Source of the DNA: Actinomycetes bacterium
GTDB lineage: Bacteria > Actinomycetota > Acidimicrobiia > IMCC26256 > PALSA-610
NCBI GenBank assembly: GCA_025360585.1
Contig: JANYBW010000010.1
Span: 1-40,000 of the forward strand
Direction: 5' to 3'
DNA length: 40,000 bases
Part shown: piece by piece, positions 8,340 through 16,054 of the stretch
Layout of the letters: the number at the start of each line of letters is the position of its first letter
Position numbering within the stretch: the first letter of the stretch is position 1
Position numbers and translations under genes: made by a program
The notes under the pieces: generated by a model
The model's input: only the letters and a program-made list of their open reading frames with translations
The model's database searches: none
What the model was told of the DNA's origin: nothing

Positions 8340-9416
8340 GTGGCCGTTGATCGAGTGTTGTTAGCCGAACCCCGAGGCTTTTGCGCGGGGGTTGAGATGG
8401 CGATCAAGGCGCTCGCATGGATGGTGCGAGTTTTCGAGCCACCGGTGTACTGCTATCACGAGATCGTGCATAACCAACTCGTCGTCGATCGCTTCACCGC
8501 CCTCGGCGTGGTCTTCGTTGACGACATCAGCGAAGTTCCACCTGGGTTGCCGATCATGTTGTCGGCGCACGGCAGCGCGCCCGAGGTGGTGGCTGCGGCG
8601 CGAGCTACTGGTGGTTCGGTTGTGAACGCGGTGTGTCCGTTGGTGACCAAGGTCCACCACGAAGCCAAAGTTAGGGCTCGCAAGGGTTACACGATTTTGT
8701 ACGTCGGCCATGCGGGCCACGAGGAAGCAACCGGCACATTGGCGGTCGCTCCCGAAGCAATGCATCTCGTGGAACACGCCGAAGGCCTCGACGCGGTCTT
8801 CGAATTGGTCGGCCGCGATCAACCGGTCGCGATGCTCGCGCAAACCACACTCGCCCACAGTGAGTGGACCGGGGTGTTGGAGCGGGCAGGCGAGCATTTC
8901 CCGCAACTCTGGACGGCGTCGCGCAACGACCTCTGCTTCGCGACAACCAATCGCCAAACTGCGCTCGTAGAAATCGCGCAACGCAGCGACGTTGTCGTGG
9001 TCATTGGCAGCGCGAATTCTTCGAACACGAACGCGCTCGCGCAGGTTGCGCGCGAAGCCGGATGCCCCACGGTATTGCGCATCGATGGCCCCGACGAACT
9101 CGACCTCGACGCGCTCGGAGCTCCCTCCATCGTCGGGGTTACGGCCGGAGCGAGCGCGCCCGAAGAACTCGTCGATGCAATTATTCGCAAACTCGCGCCA
9201 GTTCACGGCGTCGAGACAATACGAGTTACCGAAGAAGACGAATACTTTCCGCCGCCGCGCGAATTGCGTGATTCATTTACCGCGCTCGACATGATCACCG
9301 CGATGTTGTTCGGAGCCGATCCTGCGAAGGCTCGAGCAGTGGGCGGGCCGTTCACGAGCGATCGCAATGTCGCGGCATCAGATGTGCTCGCCGATCTCGG
9401 CAACGACGCGCTATAG
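8340..9416 (+). CDS. ispH: 4-hydroxy-3-methylbut-2-enyl diphosphate reductase IspH
   Basis: A 358-residue Fe-S enzyme that makes IPP and DMAPP in the last step of the MEP isoprenoid pathway. The three cluster ligands are visible: Cys15 in PRGFCAGVEMA, Cys99 in VNAVCPLVTKVH and Cys199 in NDLCFATTNRQ. The histidine motifs (YHEIVHN, SAHG, GHAGHEEATGT) and the SANSSNT substrate-binding motif are also present. The start is GTG, 6 bases after a TANNNT hexamer. An ATG at 8338 is in another frame. The last six bases overlap the end of plsC on the opposite strand. It is divergent from the DUF512 gene, with 121 bases between their starts. Isoprenoid precursors feed undecaprenyl phosphate, used by the envelope genes at 21111-23434. 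Confidence 0.97.
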   Translation: MAVDRVLLAEPRGFCAGVEMAIKALAWMVRVFEPPVYCYHEIVHNQLVVDRFTALGVVFVDDISEVPPGLPIMLSAHGSAPEVVAAARATGGSVVNAVCPLVTKVHHEAKVRARKGYTILYVGHAGHEEATGTLAVAPEAMHLVEHAEGLDAVFELVGRDQPVAMLAQTTLAHSEWTGVLERAGEHFPQLWTASRNDLCFATTNRQTALVEIAQRSDVVVVIGSANSSNTNALAQVAREAGCPTVLRIDGPDELDLDALGAPSIVGVTAGASAPEELVDAIIRKLAPVHGVETIRVTEEDEYFPPPRELRDSFTALDMITAMLFGADPAKARAVGGPFTSDRNVAASDVLADLGNDAL

Positions 9417-10082
9417 CTGCGCCCGGATCTCGTACGCCTCGTCGAACAGGCGCTGGATTTCCACGCGAAGTTGGTCGCTGAGTTCGTCGACCAGTTCGCG
9501 TTTCACCACCGACGTTTTCTTCGCTGGCGGTTGAATCGGCTCGCCGATCAGGATCACCCCACGCGCGAACCGCGGCCAGCGACGGCCGCTGCGAAACGGT
9601 TCTTCGGCTCCGGCCATCCCAATTGGCACCAGCGGTACTTGCGCTTTGATCGCAAGATAGGCAGCACCCGGTTGCATGGGCTGGATCACCTGGCCGCGCT
9701 GGCGCGTGCCTTCTGGATACACCGCCAACACTTCGTCGTTTGCCAGGATCGCGAGGGAATCGCGCAACGGCGCGCGATCGCTGCCATCGCGTTCCACCGA
9801 AAGCCCACCGAGGGCAGAAAAGACCCAGCCAAGAATCGGGACCCGAAACAACGTTGCTTTGCCCATGAACCGGATCCGGCGTTTGGTCGCGGCGGCCGTC
9901 CACGGGATATCGAGCATCGACCGGTGCGACGGCACAAAGATAAACGGTCCGGTCTCGGGCACATTGTGCGCGCCACGAATCTCGACCCGCCACGGCAGCG
10001 TGCACACCATGACCACTACCCAACGAGCAAAGCGATAGAACGCCATCGCAGCTCGCGAGTTTGGGTCGTATTCGCGCTTCAC
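9411..10082 (-). CDS. plsC: 1-acyl-sn-glycerol-3-phosphate acyltransferase (PlsC family)
   Basis: A 223-residue PlsC-type acyltransferase, which esterifies lysophosphatidic acid to phosphatidic acid at the inner membrane. The catalytic HX4D box is SHRSMLD (His53, Asp58). The glycerol-phosphate site motif is YPEGTR (Glu124-Arg127), and the downstream PLVPIGMAG motif is present. A hydrophobic segment at 16-29 (YRFARWVVVMVCTLP) anchors or docks it to the membrane. The GTG start at 10082 overlaps the TGA of cmk (GTGA), so it is the last gene of aroH-aroA-cmk-plsC. Many actinobacteria have an acyltransferase beside cmk and der. The stop region overlaps ispH by six bases on the other strand. Acyl specificity cannot be told from sequence. 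Confidence 0.93.
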   Translation of the reverse strand: MKREYDPNSRAAMAFYRFARWVVVMVCTLPWRVEIRGAHNVPETGPFIFVPSHRSMLDIPWTAAATKRRIRFMGKATLFRVPILGWVFSALGGLSVERDGSDRAPLRDSLAILANDEVLAVYPEGTRQRGQVIQPMQPGAAYLAIKAQVPLVPIGMAGAEEPFRSGRRWPRFARGVILIGEPIQPPAKKTSVVKRELVDELSDQLRVEIQRLFDEAYEIRAQL

Positions 10083-10750
10083 GCACGGCCCTGATATGCG
10101 GCAACAATTTGTGCAACGATGTCGTTGATGTTCCGGCCGGTCGTGTCGATCGCAACACTGTCGTCGGCAGGCTTCAGTGGAGACGCTGCCCGCTGAGAAT
10201 CGATCTGGTCTCGGCGGTCGATATCCGCGATCAAATCATCGAGATCCACCGAACGCCCTGCCGCGTTTTCATCGGCAAGCCGCCGGCGCGCCCGTTCGTG
10301 ACTCGTAGCAACGAGAAACACCTTCAAGCGTGCATCCGGAAACACGACCGTGCCGATGTCGCGTCCCTCAACGACACCACCGTCGTGGTGTTCGGCCCAA
10401 GCTCGCTGATGGCCAACCATGATCTCGCGAACTGTTGCGTGCGCCGACACAGTCGAAACGAGACCGGTGATTTCCGGCGTCCGGATCTCGGCCGTCACGT
10501 CAGAATTATCAAGGATCACAAGCCCATCTTGGTCCAGCACAATTCGAGCCGATCGCCCGACGCCAGCGCAAGCAGCAGCATCGGCGAGATCGACACCAGC
10601 ACGTAAGCACGCAATCGTGACAGCGCGATACATCGCTCCGGTGTCGAGCATCGTCACACCCAACGCTTGCGCGCAACGACGAGCGACGGTCGATTTACCC
10701 GCCCCCGCCGGCCCGTCGAGCGCCAGAATATTGCGGCCCGAGTCGTTCAC
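10079..10750 (-). CDS. cmk: Cytidylate kinase
   Basis: A 223-residue (d)CMP kinase making CDP and dCDP for nucleic acid and phospholipid synthesis. It has the P-loop GPAGAGKST (residues 14-22), the DTGAMYRAVT motif, the long NMP-binding insert and EGRDIGTVVFPDA near residue 130. ATSHERARRR supplies the lid arginines. Length is normal for the family. Start GTG at 10750 overlaps the aroA stop (GTGA), and its own stop overlaps the plsC start. The aroA-cmk pairing is common in bacteria, although it has no obvious metabolic reason. Confidence 0.97.
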   Translation of the reverse strand: MNDSGRNILALDGPAGAGKSTVARRCAQALGVTMLDTGAMYRAVTIACLRAGVDLADAAACAGVGRSARIVLDQDGLVILDNSDVTAEIRTPEITGLVSTVSAHATVREIMVGHQRAWAEHHDGGVVEGRDIGTVVFPDARLKVFLVATSHERARRRLADENAAGRSVDLDDLIADIDRRDQIDSQRAASPLKPADDSVAIDTTGRNINDIVAQIVAAYQGRA

Positions 10751-12060
10751 TCAGGCCCGGCTAAACGCGCAAGATCTTCGGCAAAACTGGGATAGGACAC
10801 GCTCACGACGGCCCAACCGCGAACCGTACTCGGGCCATCGAGTGCGTGCGCGGCGATTGCGGCCGCCATCGCGATGCGATGATCGCCGTGGCTCTTCAAC
10901 ATTGATCCGGGCTGAGGAGTTCCGCCGCGGATCGTGAGGCCATCGCGATGCGCTTCGCAGCCGAGACCGAGTTGAATAATTTCTTGCTGGATCGCGCCAA
11001 TTCGGTTGCTTTCTTTAACGGCGAGTTCTTCTGCATCGCGGATCTCGGTCACGCCTTCCGCAAAAGCCGCGGCCATCGCGAGTGCAGGAATCTCATCGAT
11101 CACACTCGGAATCTCATCGCCGTCGATCCGTGTTGCTTGCAGCCGCGAATAGCGAACGGTGATATCGCCGATCGGCTCGCCGAGCACTTCTCCGGTTGGT
11201 GCGATTTCGATGTCGGCACCCATGCGTCGTAAAACTTCAATGAAACCAATACGCGTGGGGTTGATCGCTACCGATTCCAGCACGACTTCGCTACCGGGCG
11301 TAATCGCGGCAGCGACGGCGAAGAACGCAGCCGAGGAGGGATCCGCGGGGACGTCGAGTTCGAAGCCACCCCACGATGTCGTGAGCGGATCAACGTGCAC
11401 GGTCAGCCCATCGACTCGAATTGGCGCACCGAGTGCCATCAGCATTCGTTCGGTGTGATCGCGAGACAACGCAGGCGAGGTAATGCAGCTCGGGCGATCA
11501 GCTTGCAACGCGGCCAAAATCAACGAGGACTTTGCTTGCGCGCTCGCGACGGGCAATGCGTATTCAATTGCGGTCAAGCCGCCACCACGAATCGTTAGCG
11601 GGGCGAGCCGCGCGTGTTCGCGACCATCGATCGTCGCGCCCATCAGCCGCAACGGTTCGGTGACGCGCGCCATAGGCCGTTTCCGAAGCGACCCGTCACC
11701 ACTGAGCACCGAAAGAAACGGGCGCCCCGCAAGGAGCCCGGCGAGTACGCGCATTGTGGTACCCGAGTTTGCACAATCGAGAACACCTTCGGGTTCCCGC
11801 AACGAATCGATGCCGCCGCCCGTGACCAAAAGTTCTCCACGCTTTTCCCGGACCCGCACACCTAGTTGTTCAACGATCCGGCGAGTGGCCGCAACGTCTT
11901 CGCCAGTCGCGACTTGCCGCAGCCGTGAGCCACCCTTTGCGAGCGCAGCAAACAGTACGGCGCGATGCGACAGGCTCTTGTCGCCAGGCACGCGCACACG
12001 GCCGCGCAAGGCGCGCGCGCCGCCAAATACTGCTTCGTTTTCCAGTGCCGTCATCGTCAT
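10747..12060 (-). CDS. aroA: 3-phosphoshikimate 1-carboxyvinyltransferase (EPSP synthase)
   Basis: A 437-residue enzyme of the shikimate pathway that joins PEP to shikimate-3-phosphate. Motifs seen include GDKSLSHRAVLFAALAKG (Lys, Ser and Arg contacts to S3P), NSGTTMRVLAGLLAG, GDGSLRKRPM, DEIPALAMAAAFAEG with the catalytic Asp, KESNRIGAI and the C-terminal HGDHRIAMA. Both halves of the inverse alpha/beta barrel are complete. The ATG at 12060 overlaps the stop of aroH (ATGA). The product EPSP becomes chorismate, the substrate of the upstream-encoded mutase, so two steps around chorismate are coupled here. Sensitivity class to glyphosate was not judged. Confidence 0.97.
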   Translation of the reverse strand: MTMTALENEAVFGGARALRGRVRVPGDKSLSHRAVLFAALAKGGSRLRQVATGEDVAATRRIVEQLGVRVREKRGELLVTGGGIDSLREPEGVLDCANSGTTMRVLAGLLAGRPFLSVLSGDGSLRKRPMARVTEPLRLMGATIDGREHARLAPLTIRGGGLTAIEYALPVASAQAKSSLILAALQADRPSCITSPALSRDHTERMLMALGAPIRVDGLTVHVDPLTTSWGGFELDVPADPSSAAFFAVAAAITPGSEVVLESVAINPTRIGFIEVLRRMGADIEIAPTGEVLGEPIGDITVRYSRLQATRIDGDEIPSVIDEIPALAMAAAFAEGVTEIRDAEELAVKESNRIGAIQQEIIQLGLGCEAHRDGLTIRGGTPQPGSMLKSHGDHRIAMAAAIAAHALDGPSTVRGWAVVSVSYPSFAEDLARLAGPE

Positions 12061-12419
12061 TCCGGGAGATCGTCGCGCAACGCCCGTGCGCCTTCGAGAT
12101 ATACGTGGTGGAGGTCGGTGCGTTCCATCTCACCGTAAAAATGCATCATGATGCGAATGCAGCGCGCCATGCCGTGATGAATGTCGAGTTCGCGAGCACA
12201 CATCAAAGGAACGTCGCCTAAACCCAGCGCTCGAGCGCCCGCAGCGGGAAACTCAGCATGCAAATCGTCGGTGGCGGTAAAAAAGATGCTGACGAGCGCA
12301 TCGTTGCTGATCCCGTTGCGTTCCAACATCCGGGTCACCAAGGCTTGCGTCTTACCATCGATTTCCGCTTTGGAGTCTTCGTCGCAGGTCGTTGCGCCGC
12401 GCAGGGCGAGGAGTTTCAC
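12057..12419 (-). CDS. aroH: Chorismate mutase, monofunctional AroH type
   Basis: A 120-residue chorismate mutase that converts chorismate to prephenate for Phe/Tyr synthesis. It has the AroH trimeric fold rather than the helical AroQ fold: the N-terminal KLLALRGATT carries Arg7, and the active-site residues of the Bacillus subtilis enzyme have counterparts at Cys74, Glu77 (LMCARELDI), Arg89 (CIRIMM) and Tyr107 (HHVYLEGA). The start is GTG, preceded by TAGATT 8 bases upstream and no Shine-Dalgarno, so it probably begins a new transcript after rluB. Its stop overlaps the aroA start (ATGA). Confidence 0.95.
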   Translation of the reverse strand: MKLLALRGATTCDEDSKAEIDGKTQALVTRMLERNGISNDALVSIFFTATDDLHAEFPAAGARALGLGDVPLMCARELDIHHGMARCIRIMMHFYGEMERTDLHHVYLEGARALRDDLPE

Positions 12420-12427
12420 AACGCCGG

Positions 12428-12433
12428 AATCTA
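12428..12433 (-). promoter_or_regulatory. Putative -10 element (TAGATT) of the aroH-aroA-cmk-plsC unit
   Basis: TAGATT on the minus strand ends 8 bases before the GTG of aroH, within the short gap after rluB. No ribosome site is present. This suggests a near-leaderless start separate from the scp operon. Confidence 0.45.
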
Positions 12434-12471
12434 CCGGCTGGCCAGACGTTCCGTCGGGCTAAGCGCAAGCG

Positions 12472-13239
12472 CTAGGAAGCCGACGAGTAGAGGCTGCGGA
12501 CTTCCTTGGTCGTCAGGGCCCGCATTTGACCGGGCGCCAAGTTGACATCCCGGATCTCCGCAATGCGGGTCCGCATCAGGGTGATCACTGGATGGCCCAA
12601 GGCTTCACACATCCTGCGGACCTGGCGATTCCGCCCTTCGTGCAAAATGATTTCCAGCACCGCGGTGGTTTCGCCACGGTCAATCACCCGGCACCGAGCC
12701 GAGCTGGTCACTCCGTCGTCGAGCTGCACGCCTCGCCGGAGCTGCTGCAACACCCCCGGAGTTGGGTGGCCTTCAATCTCGGCGACGTAGACCTTGTCCA
12801 CACCGTGGCGAGGATGAGTGAGCCGATTGGCAAGCTCGCCATCATTCGTCATCACGATGAGACCGCTGGTGTCGTAATCCAAGCGGCCAACCGGAAAGAC
12901 CCTGGGCTCGGGGTCGACGAACTCCATCACCGTCCGGCGACCTTCTGGGTCGCTCGCGGTCGTCACGACTTTTATGGGCTTGTGGAGCAAGTAATAGACC
13001 AGCGCAGTATCAGTGATGACTGGGATGCCATCCACGGTGATGGAGTCCTCGGGCTCAACGCGCGCGCCCAGTGTCACGATCTCGCCGTTGACCGAAGCCC
13101 GGCCCTTTGCGATGATTTCTTCGCACATGCGCCGAGAACCGAGACCCGAGCGCGCCAAAATCTTCTGTAAGCGCTGGCCCGTCGCGGTCGGAGACCGCAC
13201 TGGTTGGTTCGCGGTCGGAGACCGCACTGGTTCATTCAC
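12472..13239 (-). CDS. rluB: 23S rRNA pseudouridine synthase, RluB type
   Basis: A 255-residue RsuA/RluB-family pseudouridine synthase, expected to modify helix 80-93 of 23S rRNA. Residues 22-70 form an S4 RNA-binding domain (QRLQKILARSGLGSRR). The catalytic motif is GRLDYDTSGLIVMTNDG with Asp121. LHEGRNRQVRRMCEALGHPV is the family C-terminal signature. The N-terminus is odd: residues 4-21 are two copies of a nine-residue unit (PVRSPTAN/T), encoded by a 27-base tandem repeat. The GTG at 13239 overlaps the scpB stop (GTGA). The scpA-scpB-rluB order is widely conserved in Gram-positive bacteria. Confidence 0.95.
   Translation of the reverse strand: MNEPVRSPTANQPVRSPTATGQRLQKILARSGLGSRRMCEEIIAKGRASVNGEIVTLGARVEPEDSITVDGIPVITDTALVYYLLHKPIKVVTTASDPEGRRTVMEFVDPEPRVFPVGRLDYDTSGLIVMTNDGELANRLTHPRHGVDKVYVAEIEGHPTPGVLQQLRRGVQLDDGVTSSARCRVIDRGETTAVLEIILHEGRNRQVRRMCEALGHPVITLMRTRIAEIRDVNLAPGQMRALTTKEVRSLYSSAS
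13182..13232. repeat. Tandem 27-base direct repeat with inner hairpins
   Basis: Two identical 24-base units (13182-13205 and 13209-13232) are spaced by 27 bases. Each contains the perfect inverted repeat GCGGTC-GGA-GACCGC. The period is a multiple of three, so the rluB frame is kept and the protein gains one nine-residue unit. Confidence 0.9.
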
Positions 13240-14096
13240 GAGTCGACATCGATGCCGTGCGCCAGATCTGCCGCTACGGCATCGTCAGCGCTCGATGCGA
13301 TGAGCTTCTCCATGGAGGTTTCTGGTTCCGACGTCTGCGCAAACGGGTTGGGAGTCATTTGCGCGGTGTCGACCCGCTCGGTTGCGTAACCCTGCATGAT
13401 TTGTTGCGGGGTCAGGGGTTCGGCTTCGTTGAGATCAACAACGACTTCATCATGGACTGGTAGTGGCGTGACTGTTTCTTCGTCGATCAGCTCGTTGGTG
13501 ATCGGCATGATGCGCAGGCCGCGTTCCAATGCCTCGACGACACTGGCATCGGGGATGAATTCCGCCAACGTCGGCAAATCATGCAGTGCGTCCACACCAA
13601 TTTTTTCGAGGAACATTTGGGTGGTGGAAAACAAGGCAGGATTTCCGGGCGTTGCCTCATGACCTGATTCTTCGACGTACCCGCGTTGGACCAATGTCCG
13701 CAATGTGGCGTCAACGTTCACACCACGAATCGAACTCAATTGCGCGCGCGAAATTGGCTGTTTGTAGGCAACGATCGCCAAGGTTTCCAACGCCGGGCCC
13801 GAGAGGCGCGCGGTTTGGCCTTCGAGTACAAATCGTTCAACGTACGGCGCTTGTTCTGCCACGGTCTGGAAGCGATATCCGCCCGCGATGCGCGCAATCG
13901 TGAAACCTCTTTGTTGCTGCGCGTATTCGCTCGCGAGCGACTCACAAATCGAGATGACCGTCGCGGTCGGAATCTCGACCAGCTGCGCGAGTAACGATGG
14001 CTCTACTGGTTCAGTCGCGACGAGCAGCACCGCTTCAATGGCTGCGTACACCGCTCGTTCATCGGCGATCGCGTCGATGTCGGGTTCGGCGTTCAT
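13236..14096 (-). CDS. scpB: Segregation and condensation protein ScpB
   Basis: A 286-residue kleisin-interacting subunit of the Smc-ScpA-ScpB condensin, which organises the origin region. Residues 15-190 hold the two winged-helix domains (AIEAVLLVATEPVEP, ETLAIVAYKQPISRAQ, IRGVNVDATLRTLVQRG, FLEKIGVDALHDLP). Residues from about 195 onward are an acidic, low-complexity extension of roughly 90 residues, with no domain I recognise. The winged-helix part alone matches the usual ScpB length. ATG at 14096 overlaps the scpA stop (ATGA) and the gene's stop overlaps rluB. No parA gene sits upstream of scpA, in contrast to mycobacteria. Confidence 0.95.
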   Translation of the reverse strand: MNAEPDIDAIADERAVYAAIEAVLLVATEPVEPSLLAQLVEIPTATVISICESLASEYAQQQRGFTIARIAGGYRFQTVAEQAPYVERFVLEGQTARLSGPALETLAIVAYKQPISRAQLSSIRGVNVDATLRTLVQRGYVEESGHEATPGNPALFSTTQMFLEKIGVDALHDLPTLAEFIPDASVVEALERGLRIMPITNELIDEETVTPLPVHDEVVVDLNEAEPLTPQQIMQGYATERVDTAQMTPNPFAQTSEPETSMEKLIASSADDAVAADLAHGIDVDS

Positions 14097-14974
14097 GCAA
14101 TATCTCCGGCAATGTTGGCAACGGCTTCGCCGTTGCGGGCGTGGTCTTCTAAGCGTTCTTCACGGTGCATCGATGCGAATGCCGCGGCGGTTTCTTCGTC
14201 GCCCCATTCCGCGAGGGAATCGAGATCGATCTCAGCAGTCTCTCCCGGAGCGAGGGCTCGGACCCGCAGTTCGTCGAAGTTTTCGACTTGTTCGAGATCG
14301 ACAAGGCCCTGTTTGAACAATTCGAGGCACGCCAAAAACCGCACGATGACTTCAATGCGAACGGTGATGCCACGGGTGAGATCCCGAAAGCTGATCGATT
14401 CGCGTGCAGGGAGCAATGCCAAAATGGATTCAACCGCTTCGCGTACACTGGTGCGGTTGGCGTGCACGTGATCGGTGCGCACGGTCGGCACGACTTTGGG
14501 AGTGAGACCTTTGAGTGCGGCGGCAACCAGCTGGGCCGGGGTGACCCGTTCCAGCGGATCGGGAGACAGCGCCGCGAATTGTTCTTCGGGGCCTGCGAGA
14601 CGCGGGAATACTTTGGCCGCGGCCGCCATCCGGAGATGAATTTCGCGGGCTGCATCCTGAAACGTTTTGCATTCAAGCAACCGAGCAAGGAGATAATCGC
14701 GTTCCTCCCAACGGCTGAGTTCTTCGTCGAGATCGATCGGTTCAGGAGCCGGAAGCAGCCGTCGGGCCTTGAGCTCAATGAGCGTTGCCGCAATCAGCAG
14801 AAATTCGGTCGCGACATCGAGATCGAGCTTGCCGATGGAATCCACGATCTTGAGGTATTCGTCGATGATGATCGACAAGTTGACATCCCAGAGATCAACT
14901 TCTTGTTTCAAAATGAGATGCAACAAGAGGTCGAACGGACCTTCAAAGACGGGAGTTTGCACCTCGTAGCCCAT
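14093..14974 (-). CDS. scpA: Segregation and condensation protein ScpA (kleisin)
   Basis: A 293-residue kleisin that bridges the Smc heads and binds ScpB. The N-terminal Smc-neck region is clear: VFEGPFDLLLHLILKQEVDLWDV, quoted here only in part, beginning near residue 8, followed by the helix ATEFLLIAATLIELKARRLL. The C-terminal winged helix is at about 210-260 (ISFRDLTRGITVRIEVIVRF, LACLELFKQGLV). It is the first gene of scpA-scpB-rluB. A TAGGCT hexamer lies 8 bases before the ATG and there is no ribosome site, so the mRNA is probably near-leaderless. It is divergent from trpS, with only 43 bases between the start codons. Confidence 0.95.
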   Translation of the reverse strand: MGYEVQTPVFEGPFDLLLHLILKQEVDLWDVNLSIIIDEYLKIVDSIGKLDLDVATEFLLIAATLIELKARRLLPAPEPIDLDEELSRWEERDYLLARLLECKTFQDAAREIHLRMAAAAKVFPRLAGPEEQFAALSPDPLERVTPAQLVAAALKGLTPKVVPTVRTDHVHANRTSVREAVESILALLPARESISFRDLTRGITVRIEVIVRFLACLELFKQGLVDLEQVENFDELRVRALAPGETAEIDLDSLAEWGDEETAAAFASMHREERLEDHARNGEAVANIAGDIA

Positions 14975-14982
14975 TAACTGTG

Positions 14983-14988
14983 AGCCTA
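14983..14988 (-). promoter_or_regulatory. Putative -10 element (TAGGCT) of scpA-scpB-rluB
   Basis: TAGGCT on the minus strand ends 8 bases before the scpA ATG. The whole divergent spacer is 43 bases, so the scpA and trpS promoters must overlap or abut. Confidence 0.45.
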
Positions 14989-15005
14989 CCCGACGCCCCT
15001 ATCGG

Positions 15006-15011
15006 TAGCCT
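15006..15011 (+). promoter_or_regulatory. Putative -10 element (TAGCCT) of trpS
   Basis: TAGCCT is followed by exactly six bases and then the trpS ATG. No Shine-Dalgarno is present. A leaderless transcript is the simplest reading. Confidence 0.5.
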
Positions 15012-15017
15012 CGATAC

Positions 15018-16040
15018 ATGGCACGCGTGTTTTCAGGAATTAAGCCGACCGGCGAGATGCAATTAGGCAATTTTTGTGGTGCGATCCAGCATTGGGTGGC
15101 GGGCCAGCCCGCACCCGGAACACCCGCTGCCGACGCCGGCGACGCGGTATTTTGCGTGGTCGATCTCCACGCGATGACGGTGCCGTACGACCCCGCCGAC
15201 CTACGGCGATTGACCCGCGAACTGGCCACGCTGCTCTTGGCCTCCGGCCTCGATGAGCAACGGTCGCTGTTATTCATCCAAAGCCACGTCGGCGGGATTC
15301 ATTCCGAATGCACATGGCTGCTCAACAACACTGCGACGATCGGCGAGCTTCGCCGCATGACGCAGTTCAAAGACAAATCGCAGGGTCAGGAATCGGTGAG
15401 CGTAGGGCTCTTCAATTATCCGGTTCTGATGGCTTCAGACATTTTGTTGTACGACACCGAAGAAGTTCCTGTTGGCGACGATCAACGCCAACACGTCGAG
15501 CTCACGCGCGATATCGCGATGCGGTTCAACGCCAGGTTCGGCGAGACGTTCATGATTCCACGAGCGACTTATCCGCCGTCGGGGGCACGCATCATGGACC
15601 TCCAAAACCCCACCAAGAAGATGTCGAAATCCGGCGGCGACTCCCCTGGTTGCGTTTTCGTCCTCGACGATCCCAAACGGATCGCGAAGAAAATCAAGTC
15701 CGCGGTCACCGACAGCGACACCGATATTCGTTACGACACTGAAGCGAAGCCGGGCATCTCGAACTTGCTCGATCTGTATGCAGCGGCAACGAAGAGCACC
15801 CTGGGCGAAGCGGCGTCACACTTCGACGGGCAACGCTACGGCGACCTCAAAGTCGCGGTTGCGGATGCCGTTGTTGCGATGTTGGAGCCGGTCCAGGCGC
15901 GTTACGCTGAGCTCAGCGCGGACCCGGCCGAGGTCGATCGAATTTTGGCGCACGGCGCACAACGCGCGGCCGAACGGGCCACGCCGGTACTGGATCGAAT
16001 GCGCGACGCTGTCGGGCTGCTCCGGCCGGCCATCCGATAA
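15018..16040 (+). CDS. trpS: Tryptophanyl-tRNA synthetase
   Basis: A 340-residue class I aminoacyl-tRNA synthetase that charges tRNA-Trp. The HIGH-equivalent region is GIKPTGEMQLGNFCGA (Pro10-Asn18) and the KMSKS loop is exact at residues 201-205. The Trp-specific segments QFKDKS, YPVLMASDILLYD and VGDDQRQHVELTRD are present. Length is normal for the bacterial enzyme. It stands alone on the plus strand between scpA (divergent) and the pseudokinase gene (convergent, 14 bases away). The start has no ribosome site but has TAGCCT six bases before it. In mycobacteria another synthetase gene, tyrS, flanks this region instead. Confidence 0.97.
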   Translation: MARVFSGIKPTGEMQLGNFCGAIQHWVAGQPAPGTPAADAGDAVFCVVDLHAMTVPYDPADLRRLTRELATLLLASGLDEQRSLLFIQSHVGGIHSECTWLLNNTATIGELRRMTQFKDKSQGQESVSVGLFNYPVLMASDILLYDTEEVPVGDDQRQHVELTRDIAMRFNARFGETFMIPRATYPPSGARIMDLQNPTKKMSKSGGDSPGCVFVLDDPKRIAKKIKSAVTDSDTDIRYDTEAKPGISNLLDLYAAATKSTLGEAASHFDGQRYGDLKVAVADAVVAMLEPVQARYAELSADPAEVDRILAHGAQRAAERATPVLDRMRDAVGLLRPAIR

Positions 16041-16054
16041 AACCAATCCGCGAG

